Position numbers and translations under genes: made by a program. A stretch of 64,000 nt of DNA from Azospirillum formosense. Its GTDB lineage: Bacteria > Pseudomonadota > Alphaproteobacteria > Azospirillales > Azospirillaceae. Where the stretch lies: contig NZ_CP159402.1 in the NCBI RefSeq assembly GCF_040500525.1, positions 682,001-746,000 on the forward strand, written 5' to 3'. The notes under the pieces were generated by a model, which was given only the letters and a program-made list of their open reading frames with translations, had not been told where the DNA came from and did not search any database. How positions within the stretch are numbered: the stretch's first letter is position 1; each line of letters opens with the position of its first letter. Below, piece by piece: positions 16,842 to 25,605 of this stretch.

Positions 16842-18167
16842 TCAGCCCGCCGCCGGGACGGGAGCCGCCGACTGGCGCAGCCGCTCCAGCAGGGTCTTGG
16901 TGGCGAAGCCGTCCGGCACGGCGCCGATCGACTGCTGGAAGCGGCGCACGGCGTTGCGGGTGTTGGCGCCGACGATGCCGTCCGCCGTCCCCGGCTCCAT
17001 GCCCAGCGCGGCCAGCCGCTCCTGAAGCTCGATCCGCTCGTCGCGGCTCAGCGCCGGCTCGTGGCGCGGCCAGCTTCCCTGCACGCCGGACCGGCCGGCG
17101 AGACGGTCGGACAGCAGCGCCACCGCCAGCGCGTAGCTGGTCGAGGGGTTGTACTTCATGATCGCCCGGAAATTCTCCCGGACCAGGAAGGCCGGACCCT
17201 GCGCCCCGGCGAGCATCAGGACGGCGGCCCGTTCCTCCTCGCCGCCGCTCAGATCGCCGCCGCCGACCGGCCGGACGCCGAGGCGGCGCCATTCGGACAC
17301 CGGCTTGGTGATGTTGTACTCGGCCTGCTCGTAGGGAAAGCCGGCGGGCAGCGTGACCTCCTCGCCCCAGCGCTCGCCGGTGCGCCAGCCGTTGGCCTGC
17401 ACGAACTTGGCGGTGGAGGCGAAGACGTCGGGCAGGCTGCCCCAGATATCGCGCCGGCCGTCGCCGTCCTCGTCGGTGGCGTGCTTCAGGAAGATGGTCG
17501 GCATGAACTGGGTCTGGCCCATCGCGCCGGCCCAGGAGCCGCTCATCCGCTCCGGCGGGATGTCGCCGCTGTCGAGGATGCGCAGGGCGGCCAGCAGCTC
17601 CGTCCGGAAATAGCTGGCGCGGCGGCCCTCATAGGCCAGCGTGGTCAGCGCGTCGACGACCGAGAAGCCGCCGGTGAAGTTGCCGAAGTCGGTCTCCACG
17701 CCCCAGAAGGCCACCAGGATCTCCGCCGGGACGCCGGAGCGCTGGCTGATGCGGCGCAGCAGCGCGCCGTTGTCCTGGATGCGCTGACGCCCGGCCTGGA
17801 TGCGGCGGTCGTTGACCGCGCTGTCCAGATACTGCCAGGGCTGGCGGTTGAACTCCGGCTGGGAGGAATCCAGCTCGACCACCCGGTCCGACAGCTTCAC
17901 GTTGGCGAAGGCGCGGTCGAAGGTCTGGGCGCGGATGCCCTGGCCGAGCGCCTCGGCGCGCAGGGCCTTCAGCCAGTCGGCGAAGCTGACGGCGGGCTGG
18001 ACCGGGGCCACGCTGGCCGGGGCGGCGGCGGACGCCTTCGCGGTTCCGGACGTGGTGGCGGCCGATGTGGTGGTGGCCGACACGGGCGGGGCGCCTGTCG
18101 TCTGGCAGCCGGCCAGGATCGTGGTGGCGAGCAGGAGGCGGACGGGAAGGGACAGCAGGGGGCGCAT
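16842..18167 (-). CDS. MltB-type lytic murein transglycosylase lipoprotein
   Basis: The 441-residue protein begins with a lipoprotein signal (lipobox LAGC). A linker rich in Ala and Thr follows, then the SLT_2 catalytic domain (about residues 65-360) with the catalytic Glu in 'AFWGVETDFGNF' and the 'GSWAGAMGQTQFMP' substrate motif. The last 65 residues are a peptidoglycan-binding domain 1 ('LQERLAALGM...NAVRRFQQ'). It would cut glycan strands to 1,6-anhydro products from an outer-membrane anchor. Length and order match alphaproteobacterial homologues. Confidence 0.94.
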   Translation of the reverse strand: MRPLLSLPVRLLLATTILAGCQTTGAPPVSATTTSAATTSGTAKASAAAPASVAPVQPAVSFADWLKALRAEALGQGIRAQTFDRAFANVKLSDRVVELDSSQPEFNRQPWQYLDSAVNDRRIQAGRQRIQDNGALLRRISQRSGVPAEILVAFWGVETDFGNFTGGFSVVDALTTLAYEGRRASYFRTELLAALRILDSGDIPPERMSGSWAGAMGQTQFMPTIFLKHATDEDGDGRRDIWGSLPDVFASTAKFVQANGWRTGERWGEEVTLPAGFPYEQAEYNITKPVSEWRRLGVRPVGGGDLSGGEEERAAVLMLAGAQGPAFLVRENFRAIMKYNPSTSYALAVALLSDRLAGRSGVQGSWPRHEPALSRDERIELQERLAALGMEPGTADGIVGANTRNAVRRFQQSIGAVPDGFATKTLLERLRQSAAPVPAAG

Positions 18168-18397
18168 GCGCTCTCGTGACCATCAGGGAAAAGCTGCGCC
18201 GGAGCCTAGGACGGACGGCCCGCTCACTCAACGGACAAGTTCAGGGAAAACAGTCAGAAGAATTGTCGGAGCAGCCTGGGCTTGACCGTGAACAAAACTT
18301 GAACAAATGGGCTGAAATCCCCATATCCAGGGCATTCCGAAACCAGAGACGAGACGTTCGCGGCCCGCCCCCCGGCGCGCCGCCGAGAGGGTTCGCC

Positions 18398-18748
18398 ATG
18401 CCGTATTTCCCGACCATCGAACTCACCCCGCAGGTCTCCCTGCTGCTGGCGCGGGGGGCTCTGCGCCTGAATCCCGGCCAGTGGGTGCGGGGTCCGAAGG
18501 GGCATGGCCGCTACCTGCGCACCGACCCGCGCAGCGGCACCACCTATGTGAGCTGGCTGCGCCCCGGCGACGACTGGGAAACCGCGTCGCAGCGCTTCAG
18601 CCGGGCCTGCCGGAAGGGCTTCATCGGGCGCTACCGCGGCGGCTACGAGGCCGAGAAGGCGCGCCAGGAGATGGCCCGGCTGATCGCGGACGCAGACCAA
18701 TCGGGCGGCGCCGCACGGCGGGACGAGCGGCAGCCGACGCTGTTCTAA
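18398..18748 (+). CDS. Small conserved-looking hypothetical protein
   Basis: The 116-residue protein has no recognised domain. It is basic and aromatic-rich ('RKGFIGRYRGGYEAEKAR') with a helical C-terminal half and no signal peptide. The start at the ATG 18398 is the first good one; GAGAGGG lies upstream. The DUF72 gene follows after 34 bases in the same direction, so they may share a transcript. Function unknown. Confidence 0.65.
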   Translation: MPYFPTIELTPQVSLLLARGALRLNPGQWVRGPKGHGRYLRTDPRSGTTYVSWLRPGDDWETASQRFSRACRKGFIGRYRGGYEAEKARQEMARLIADADQSGGAARRDERQPTLF

Positions 18749-18782
18749 GGCGGGAACACACCCGCCCAGGGAGAGCAGAGGC

Positions 18783-19553
18783 TTGGCCGAAGGGACCATC
18801 AACGCCATCCGCATCGGCTGCGCCGGCTGGAGCATCCCGAAGCTCTCCGCCCCGGCCTTTCCGGCGGAGGGCACGCATTTGGAGCGCTACGCCCGCGTCT
18901 TCCCGATGGTGGAGGTCAACAGCCGCTTCTACCGCCCGCACAAGCCGGAGACCTGGGAGCGCTGGGCGGCCTCGGCGCCGCCGGACTTCCGCTTCGCGGT
19001 CAAGCTGCCGCGCGCCATCACCCACGAGCAGCGGCTGAAGGACTGCGCCGCCCCGCTGGAGCATTACCTGCACGAGCTCGGGCATCTCGGCGACCGGCTG
19101 GGGCCGCTGCTGGTGCAGTTGCCGCCGACGCTGCGCTACGAGGCGGCGGTGGCCGGCCCCTTCTTCGCGGCCCTGCGCGAACGCTTCGCCGGCCTCGTCG
19201 TCTGCGAGCCGCGCCACCCGAGCTGGTTCGCGGCGGAGCCGGACCGCCTGCTGGTCGACCACGCCGTTGCCCGCGCCGCCGCCGACCCGGCCCCGGTGCC
19301 CGCGGCGGGGGAGCCGGCGGGCTGGGACGGCTTCCGCTACTGGCGGCTGCACGGCTCGCCGGTGATGTACCGGAGCGCCTACCCGCTGGACGCGCTGGAC
19401 CGGCTGGCCCGGCGCTTCCGCGTCGAGGCGCGGGACCGTCCGGTCTGGTGCGTCTTCGACAACACGGCGGACTTCCACGCGGTCGACGACGCGCTGACGC
19501 TGATGGGCCGTTTGGGTGCCTCCACAGGTCAGAGAGACAAGCCCGGCGCCTGA
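18783..19553 (+). CDS. DUF72 family protein
   Basis: The 256-residue protein is a complete DUF72 (YecE-like) member, a TIM-barrel-like fold of unknown function. It has the family motifs 'RIGCAGWSIP', 'VEVNSRFYR', 'VKLPRAITHEQRL', 'LGPLLVQLPPTL' and the ending 'VWCVFDNTADFHAVDDAL'. The start is a TTG at 18783 preceded by AGGGAGAG; no ATG fits. The next gene begins 44 bases later. Confidence 0.92.
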   Translation: MAEGTINAIRIGCAGWSIPKLSAPAFPAEGTHLERYARVFPMVEVNSRFYRPHKPETWERWAASAPPDFRFAVKLPRAITHEQRLKDCAAPLEHYLHELGHLGDRLGPLLVQLPPTLRYEAAVAGPFFAALRERFAGLVVCEPRHPSWFAAEPDRLLVDHAVARAAADPAPVPAAGEPAGWDGFRYWRLHGSPVMYRSAYPLDALDRLARRFRVEARDRPVWCVFDNTADFHAVDDALTLMGRLGASTGQRDKPGA

Positions 19554-19597
19554 CCGCTATCGTTGCGCGACAGCAAGCGCAGCCGGGGCGGTCGGGC

Positions 19598-22246
19598 ATG
19601 GACGTCATTCTTCTGGTGCTGATCGGGGCCATCGTCGCCCACCGGTTCAACCGTCGGCTGACGGCGCAGGAGCGCGAGATCGCCCGGCTGCGGCAGGCGC
19701 TGGAGCAAATGCAGGGTCCGCTGGCGGTCGACGCCGCGCCGGTCGACGTTCCCGCCGCGGACGCCGCCGTCATGGCGGAGGCTCCGCCGGAACCGCCGCC
19801 GATCCCCCCGCAACCGCTGCCGGAGCCCTTGCCGCCCCCGCCGTCCGTGTGGAGCCGGCTGGAGGACGCGCTGGCCGGGCGCTGGCTGATCTGGCTGGGC
19901 GGGGCCACGGTCGCGCTGGCGGCCGCCTTCTTCATCAAGATGTCGGTGGAGCAGGGCTGGCTCGGCCCCGGCGTGCGCGTCGCGCTGGGCCTGCTCTCCG
20001 GGATGGCGCTGATGGTCGGCGGCGAATGGCTGCGGCAGCGCGGAAGGCGGGCGGAGGCGGGGACCCGCGATCCTGTGCCGCCGGCCCTGACCGCGGCGGG
20101 GCTGTTCACCGGCTTCGCCAGCGTCTATGGCGGCTATGTGCTCTACGACCTGTTCGCCCCGCCGCTGGCCTTCGCGCTGTTGGGCGGGCTGGCGGCGTTG
20201 GGCATGGCGCTGTCGCTGCTCCAGGGGCCCTACATCGCGGCGCTGGGGCTGCTTGGCGGCTTCGCGACGCCGCTGCTGGTCTCCTCCATCGGCGGATCGG
20301 CCTGGGGGCTGTTCGCCTATCTGCTGGCCCTGTCGGGCGCCGGCATGACGGTGGTGCTGTGGCGCGGCTGGCGCTGGCTGGGGCTGGGCACGCTGGCCGG
20401 GGCTGCGGGCTGGGTGCCGGTCTGGTACGTCGGCGGCTGGAACCCCGGCGACGCCCTGCCGGTCGGCATCTACCTGCTGCTGACCGCCGGGCTGTTCCTG
20501 ATGCCGGCCTTCCTGGCCGGACCGGTGGAGGCGATGCCGCGCACCACCCTGTTCGACATGCTGCGCTGGACGGGCCGCCCGCGCGCCGACCGTCTGGCCG
20601 TGGCGGCGGTGGCGGTGCTCGGGCTGCTGATGGCGATGCTCGTCACCGTGGACGGGCACCGCACCGGCTCGCTGGTGATGCTCGCCCTGTTCGGGCTGCT
20701 CTGCGTCGCGGCGGGGCGGCGGATCGAGCGGATCGCCGGGGTCGCCTGGATCGGCGCGCTGGCGGTGCTGCTCGCCTTCGCCGGTTGGACGGTGCCGCGC
20801 TGGCCGCTGCCGCCCCCCGCCGTCACCGCCGACGGTCACCCCATCGTGCCGCCGCCCGGGTCGGGGTTGCCGCTGCAGTCCGGGCGGTTCCTGTGGGCGG
20901 TGGGCGGCTTCGCCCTGCTCTACGGGATGGGCGGCTTCATCGCCTTGTGGCGGTCGGCGCGGGCGGCGCTGTGGTCGTCGCTGGCGGCCTGGATGCCGGT
21001 GGTGCTTCTGGCGCTCGCTTATTGGCGGCTGGACCCGCCGCGGACCGACACGCTGTGGCCGATGGCCAGCCTGGCCCTGGCGGCGTTTCTGGTCGCCGGC
21101 ACCGGCCCGCTGGCCCGCCATCGCCACCAGCCGGGCGTCGGTCTGGGGCTCGCCGCCTTCGCCGCCGGGGCCGCCGGGGCGCTCAGCCTCGGCGCGGTCA
21201 TGATGCTGCGCGAGGCGTGGCTGACAGTGGCGCTGGCGGCCCAGGTGCCGGTGCTGGCGTGGCTGGAGCGGCGGATGGGGCTGCGCTCGCTGCGCGCGGT
21301 GATCCTGCTGGTGGCGGGCGCCGTCCTGGTCCGGCTGGCGCTGAACCCGTCCGTGCTGGAGTATGGGGAGGACGGGCTCGGCTGGATCGTCTACGGCTAC
21401 GGCCTTCCGGCGGCGGGCTTTTTCCTGGCCGCCCATTGGCTGCGCTCCGCGCCGGACGGCAAGGGCGACGATGGCGTGGTCGCGCTGCTGGAGGCCGGCG
21501 GGCTGGCCTTCGTCACGCTGCTGCTGTCGCTCGGCATCCAGGCGCTGACCCGCGGCTCGCTGGACGAGCCCCCGGACACGCTGCGCGAGGTGGCGCTGCA
21601 CACGCTGGTCTGGCTGGCGCTGGCCCTGCTGCTGGCGACGGGGCGGCGCTGGCGGACGCGCCCCGTGGCGGTGTGGGGGCGGCGCATCCTGGCCGGGCTG
21701 GCGGCGCTCCAGGCGGCGGCGCTGCATCTCGTTGTCCTGAACCCGCTGTGGAGCGACGAGGCGGTGGGGTCCTGGCCGGTGGCGAACACGCTGCTGCTCG
21801 CCTATGGCCTTCCGGCCCTGCTCGGGCTGCTGTTCCTGTGGGTGGAGCCGCTGCCGGCCCGCCTGCGTCCGTGGGTCGCGCTGCTGCCGCTGGCGCTGCT
21901 CGGGATGAATCTGGCGCTGGAGATCCGGCACGCCTTCCAGGGACCGATCCTCTCGGGCCCGGACCTGCCGGACGCCGAATGGTACGGCTACTCCGTCGGC
22001 TTCCTGGTGGCGGCGGTGCTGATGCTGGTGACCGCCCTGCGGTACCGGCTGGGCTGGCTGCGTCACGCCGCGATGGCGCTGATCCTGGCGGTGGTGGCCA
22101 AGGTCTTCCTCAGCGACATGGCCGAGCTGGGCGGGCTGTACCGCGTCGCCTCCTTCCTCGGGCTGGGGCTGAGCCTGATCGGCGTCGGCTATCTCTACCG
22201 ACGACTCCAGGGTGCCGCGCCGCAGGGAGGGCAAACAATCGCCTGA
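19598..22246 (+). CDS. DUF2339 polytopic membrane protein
   Basis: The 882-residue protein has an N-terminal membrane helix, a short coiled coil, a Pro-rich linker (about residues 47-85) and then about 20 or more hydrophobic segments filling the rest. This is the DUF2339 architecture; the 'RWLIWLGGATVALAAAFFIK' start of the membrane domain and the 'LSDMAELGGLYRVASFLGLG' C-terminus are characteristic. The family is found in many Gram-negatives and has no established function; an envelope role is plausible. It follows the DUF72 gene by 44 bases. Confidence 0.9.
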   Translation: MDVILLVLIGAIVAHRFNRRLTAQEREIARLRQALEQMQGPLAVDAAPVDVPAADAAVMAEAPPEPPPIPPQPLPEPLPPPPSVWSRLEDALAGRWLIWLGGATVALAAAFFIKMSVEQGWLGPGVRVALGLLSGMALMVGGEWLRQRGRRAEAGTRDPVPPALTAAGLFTGFASVYGGYVLYDLFAPPLAFALLGGLAALGMALSLLQGPYIAALGLLGGFATPLLVSSIGGSAWGLFAYLLALSGAGMTVVLWRGWRWLGLGTLAGAAGWVPVWYVGGWNPGDALPVGIYLLLTAGLFLMPAFLAGPVEAMPRTTLFDMLRWTGRPRADRLAVAAVAVLGLLMAMLVTVDGHRTGSLVMLALFGLLCVAAGRRIERIAGVAWIGALAVLLAFAGWTVPRWPLPPPAVTADGHPIVPPPGSGLPLQSGRFLWAVGGFALLYGMGGFIALWRSARAALWSSLAAWMPVVLLALAYWRLDPPRTDTLWPMASLALAAFLVAGTGPLARHRHQPGVGLGLAAFAAGAAGALSLGAVMMLREAWLTVALAAQVPVLAWLERRMGLRSLRAVILLVAGAVLVRLALNPSVLEYGEDGLGWIVYGYGLPAAGFFLAAHWLRSAPDGKGDDGVVALLEAGGLAFVTLLLSLGIQALTRGSLDEPPDTLREVALHTLVWLALALLLATGRRWRTRPVAVWGRRILAGLAALQAAALHLVVLNPLWSDEAVGSWPVANTLLLAYGLPALLGLLFLWVEPLPARLRPWVALLPLALLGMNLALEIRHAFQGPILSGPDLPDAEWYGYSVGFLVAAVLMLVTALRYRLGWLRHAAMALILAVVAKVFLSDMAELGGLYRVASFLGLGLSLIGVGYLYRRLQGAAPQGGQTIA

Positions 22247-22328
22247 GCGAACGGTCGGGTTGACAGCCGCGCCCACTCGCGTTCCGATGGTGGCAACGAA
22301 CGCAGAAAAGCCAGGGAGGCCCGCAGCC

Positions 22329-23636
22329 ATGACCAGTCCCATCGCCCATCCCATCCTGCCCAACGGCGACAGCGGCTTCACGGTGGAGGCCGCGTCGATG
22401 AAGTTCGGTCGCGGCATGCTGGCGGAGGCGGGAAACGACGCCAAGGCCATGGGCATGCGCCGGGTGGCCCTGTTCACCGACCCCCATGTGGCCGGGATCG
22501 CGCCCTTCGCGGCGGCGCTGGAGTCGCTGACGGCGGCCGGGCTGGACGTCGCCGTCTACGACCGCTGCGCGGTGGAGCCGACCAGCGCCTCCTTCCTGGA
22601 GGCGGCGGACTTCGCCCGCGACGGCCAATTCGACGGCTACGTCTCCATCGGCGGCGGGTCGGTGATCGACACGGCCAAGGCGGCGAACCTCTACGCCACC
22701 CACCCGGCGGACTTCCTCGCCTATGTCAACAAGCCGCTGGGCGAGGGGCGCCCGGTCCCCGGCCCGGTCAAGCCGCACATCGCCTGCCCGACGACCTGCG
22801 GCACCGGCAGCGAGACGACCGGCGTCGCCATCTTCGACCATGTGGAGATGCGGGTGAAGACGGGCATCTCCTCCCGCTACCTGCGCCCGAACCTGGCGCT
22901 GGTCGACCCGGCGACCATCGACAGCCTGCCGCCGGGAGTCATCGCCTCCACCGGCTTCGACGTGCTGACCCACGCCATCGAGAGCCACACCGCGCGCTCC
23001 TACCGCTCCCGCCCGAAGCCCGACGCGGCCAACCCGCGCCCGCCCTACCAGGGCGCCAACCCCTGGTCGGACATCGGCAGCCTCCAGGCGATCCGGCTCG
23101 GCGGGCAGTATCTGGAGCGCGCCGTCAACGACCCGGCGGACGAGGAGGCGCGCGACGCCCTGATGTTCGCGGCGACGCTGGCCGGGCTGGCCTTCGGCAA
23201 CGCCGGGGTGCACATCCCGCACGCCATGTCCTACTCCGTCGCCGGGATGAACCACCGCTTCACGGCGCGCGGCTACGAGAAGGCCAACCCGATGGTGCCG
23301 CACGGCATCTCGGTGGTGCTGAACGCCCCGGCCGCCTTCCGCTTCACCGGCTCCGCCGAGCCCGAGCGCCATCTGCGCGCCGCCGAGGCGCTGGGGGCCG
23401 AGGTTCGCGACGTCTCTCCCGCGGACGGCGGCGCCGTGCTGGCGGCCCGGCTGATCGCCATGATGCGCGCCACCCATCTGCCCAACGGCCTGTCGGCGCT
23501 TGGCTACGGCGCGGCGGACATCCCGGATCTGGTGCGCGGCGCGATGGCCCAGCAACGGCTGCTCACCATCGCCCCCCGCCCGGTGACGGAGGACGATCTG
23601 CGCGGCCTCTACGCCGCCGCCATGACCTATTGGTGA
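22329..23636 (+). CDS. Iron-containing alcohol dehydrogenase, hydroxyacid-oxoacid transhydrogenase type
   Basis: The 435-residue protein belongs to group III iron-dependent alcohol dehydrogenases. The GGGSVIDTAK motif binds NAD, and the metal-binding His residues lie in 'DVLTHAIESH' and 'GVHIPHAMSY'. The insert with 'RPPYQGANPWSDI' and the overall length match ADHFE1-type hydroxyacid-oxoacid transhydrogenase, which converts 4-hydroxybutyrate plus 2-oxoglutarate to succinate semialdehyde plus 2-hydroxyglutarate. That substrate is from the family; a broader alcohol range cannot be excluded. It is the last gene of a plus-strand run and is followed by a hairpin. Confidence 0.88.
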   Translation: MTSPIAHPILPNGDSGFTVEAASMKFGRGMLAEAGNDAKAMGMRRVALFTDPHVAGIAPFAAALESLTAAGLDVAVYDRCAVEPTSASFLEAADFARDGQFDGYVSIGGGSVIDTAKAANLYATHPADFLAYVNKPLGEGRPVPGPVKPHIACPTTCGTGSETTGVAIFDHVEMRVKTGISSRYLRPNLALVDPATIDSLPPGVIASTGFDVLTHAIESHTARSYRSRPKPDAANPRPPYQGANPWSDIGSLQAIRLGGQYLERAVNDPADEEARDALMFAATLAGLAFGNAGVHIPHAMSYSVAGMNHRFTARGYEKANPMVPHGISVVLNAPAAFRFTGSAEPERHLRAAEALGAEVRDVSPADGGAVLAARLIAMMRATHLPNGLSALGYGAADIPDLVRGAMAQQRLLTIAPRPVTEDDLRGLYAAAMTYW

Positions 23637-23641
23637 GCGCG

Positions 23642-23677
23642 GCGGGCGGCCCCTTCCCCTGGGAGAGGGCCGCCCGC
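23642..23677. terminator. Bidirectional hairpin between convergent genes
   Basis: GCGGGCGGCCC and GGGCCGCCCGC form an 11-pair GC-rich stem with a 14-base loop, located 6 bases after the dehydrogenase stop and 8 bases before the stop of the tail-collar gene on the other strand. No T run follows on either side, so it may act bidirectionally or depend on Rho. Confidence 0.6.
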
Positions 23678-23684
23678 GACGGCG

Positions 23685-24452
23685 TTACGGACGGCTCGGA
23701 TACAGGCCGGTCGTCGCGATGCAGACGGTCTGCCCGATCGCCGGGGACTGGGTGGAGACCTTCTGGGTGGCGCCGGCCGATGCGGGGGCGATGGCCACGG
23801 TGCCGCCGGTGATGCCGGTGTTGGGAACCGTGACGCTGCCGCTGGCCGTCCCGGCGACCTTGGCGCCCGTGCCCGGGCCGCTGGTGTTGTACGGACCCTT
23901 CAGGGTGATGCCGGCGCCGCCGTCGTCGATCGAGGCGGCGCCGAGATAGACGGTGCCCGAGGTCGGGGCCGACACCGGGTTGCCGCCGTTGGTGACGGGT
24001 ACGCTGACGGTGCCGGTGAAGGGAACGGTGGTCGTACCGCCCGAGCCGCCGCCGGTGCCGGTGAAGGTGGCGGCGTGGGTGTGCGGCTGCAGCGGCACCT
24101 GGGCCGCTGACAGCAGAAGCTCCTGCTGGCCGACCTTGGCGCCGATGGCGATGGTCGCCAGGCCGGGGCCGGTTCCGCTGCCAATGGCGGCGCGGCCGCG
24201 CAGGTCGGGGACGGCGAAGAGATCCGCGTTGTTGCCGCCGTAGCGGTAGCCGATCAGGGCGAACAGCGCCTGGTTGTCGCGCACCGTCAGCGTCCGCCCG
24301 TCGGCCGCGACATAGCCCTGGGGGCACCAGTCGAACGAATAGGTGCAGATCGTGCCGATGTACGGCTCCACGTTGCAGGCGGCGGCGGGGGTGCTGAACA
24401 GGGCCATGCCGCTTGCCATGGCAAAGGCGGCGGAGAGCAGGGTCTTGCGCAT
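23685..24452 (-). CDS. Secreted phage-tail-collar domain protein, copy 1
   Basis: The 255-residue product has a signal peptide (cleavage near 'TPAAA-C') and then a tail collar domain of the microcystin-dependent-protein type: 'YIGTICTYSFDWCPQGY', 'ADGRTL', 'ALFALIGYRYGG' and 'VPDLRGRAAIG'. Collar-domain proteins form fibre tips of phage tails, but these signal-bearing forms are chromosomal and exported. The C-terminal half is Gly/Thr-rich and low in complexity, with 'LQPHTHAATFTGTGGGSGG'. It is 45 bases downstream of a near-copy and there are no phage genes around. Surface or extracellular role is inferred. Confidence 0.85.
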   Translation of the reverse strand: MRKTLLSAAFAMASGMALFSTPAAACNVEPYIGTICTYSFDWCPQGYVAADGRTLTVRDNQALFALIGYRYGGNNADLFAVPDLRGRAAIGSGTGPGLATIAIGAKVGQQELLLSAAQVPLQPHTHAATFTGTGGGSGGTTTVPFTGTVSVPVTNGGNPVSAPTSGTVYLGAASIDDGGAGITLKGPYNTSGPGTGAKVAGTASGSVTVPNTGITGGTVAIAPASAGATQKVSTQSPAIGQTVCIATTGLYPSRP

Positions 24453-25265
24453 GCTGTGTCCTCGGCGTTGGATGTGTTCGGCTTTTCTTGGGGCCCGTTA
24501 CGGGCGGTTCGGGTACAGGCCGTTGGCGACGATGCAGACGGTCTGCCCGATCGCCGGGGACTGGGTGGAGACCTTCTGGGTGGCGCCGGCCGATGCGGGG
24601 GCGACCGCCACGGTGCCGCCGGTGATGCCGGTGTTGGGAACCGTGATGCTGCCGCTGGCCGTTCCGGCGACCTTGGCGCCCGTGCCCGGGCCGCTGGTGT
24701 TGTACGGACCCTTCAGGGTGATGCCGGCGCCGCCGTCGTCGATCGAGGCGTCGCCGAGATAGACGGTGCCCGAGGTCGGGGCCGACACCGGGTTGCCGCC
24801 GTTGGTGACGGGTACGCTGACGGTGCCGGTGAAGGGAACGGTGGTCGTACCGCCCGAGCCGCCGCCGGTTCCGGTGAAGGTGGCGGCGTGGGTGTGCGGC
24901 TGCAGCGGCACCTGGGCGGCCGACAGCAGAAGCTCCTGCTGGCCGGCCTTGGCGCCGATGGTGACGGTCGTCAGACCGGGGCCGGTCCCGGTGCCGATGG
25001 CGGCGCGGCCGCGCAGGTCGGGGATCCCAAAGGTGGTCGCTTTGTCGCCGCCGTAGGTGAAGCCGACCAGGGCGAACAGCGCCTGATACTGGTTGATCGG
25101 CAGTATACGGCCATCCGCCGGGATGTAATTGCGGGGGCACCAGTCGAACGCGAAGGTGCAGATGGTGCCGATGTAGGCCTCGTCGTTGCAGGCGGCGGCG
25201 GGCGTGCTGAACAGAGCCATGCCGCTTGCCATCGCAAGCGCGGCGGGAAGAAGAGTCTTGCGCAT
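23700..25265 (-). repeat. Tandem gene duplication, 813-base offset
   Basis: The two tail-collar genes are direct repeats offset by 813 bases. The 3' halves (for example 23718-24130 against 24531-24943) are almost identical in DNA, while the sections encoding the collar head have many differences. The contrast points to gene conversion or selection for variation in the N-terminal domain. Confidence 0.85.
24498..25265 (-). CDS. Secreted phage-tail-collar domain protein, copy 2
   Basis: This 255-residue paralogue of the downstream gene has the same length and order: signal peptide, collar domain ('YIGTICTFAFDWCPRNY', 'IPDLRGRAAIGTG') and Gly/Thr-rich C-terminus. From residue about 105 to the end the two proteins differ at only a handful of positions, while the region 27-100 has diverged strongly. 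Mature cysteines near the N-terminus and two further on could form disulfides. It is the first gene of the pair and faces an AT-rich gap shared with the divergent CgeB-like gene. Confidence 0.85.
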   Translation of the reverse strand: MRKTLLPAALAMASGMALFSTPAAACNDEAYIGTICTFAFDWCPRNYIPADGRILPINQYQALFALVGFTYGGDKATTFGIPDLRGRAAIGTGTGPGLTTVTIGAKAGQQELLLSAAQVPLQPHTHAATFTGTGGGSGGTTTVPFTGTVSVPVTNGGNPVSAPTSGTVYLGDASIDDGGAGITLKGPYNTSGPGTGAKVAGTASGSITVPNTGITGGTVAVAPASAGATQKVSTQSPAIGQTVCIVANGLYPNRP

Positions 25266-25605
25266 GATTGGTCGTCCCCGGAGCCTGGGTTGTTCTGCTC
25301 GTCAGTGCAGGGTTGTCATACGATCGGATGATATTTCTTATTCGCGTATTTATTCTCTCATATCCCGTTTGGGTGGTTAAACAACATTTTAATGCAAATT
25401 TTTTCACAATGAGGTTTTTCCCGATCCTTGCACGTTATGGATGCGAGTCCGGCAGGGTGAAGGACCGGCGCGCCGGTTCGGGCGACCGACCTGGGGGCAC
25501 CCCCTACGCGCGGTCCCCGCGCCCGGAACTCGATCGGACGGGGCACGTTGTTCCGGAAGGGCCATCGGGATGGAGGCTCGGGGGCGGAGGCAGGGCGCCA
25601 ACATC
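25266..25605. other. AT-rich divergent promoter region
   Basis: No gene is supported in this 340-base gap between the secreted collar gene (minus) and the CgeB-like glycosyltransferase (plus). Bases about 25315-25435 are strikingly AT-rich compared with the neighbours, as expected for a divergent promoter. I could not assign confident -35/-10 pairs. Confidence 0.5.

Noticed and set aside
23685..25265. Prophage remnant
   Set aside because: Tail-collar domains are present but both proteins carry signal peptides, and no capsid, portal, terminase or integrase gene is near.
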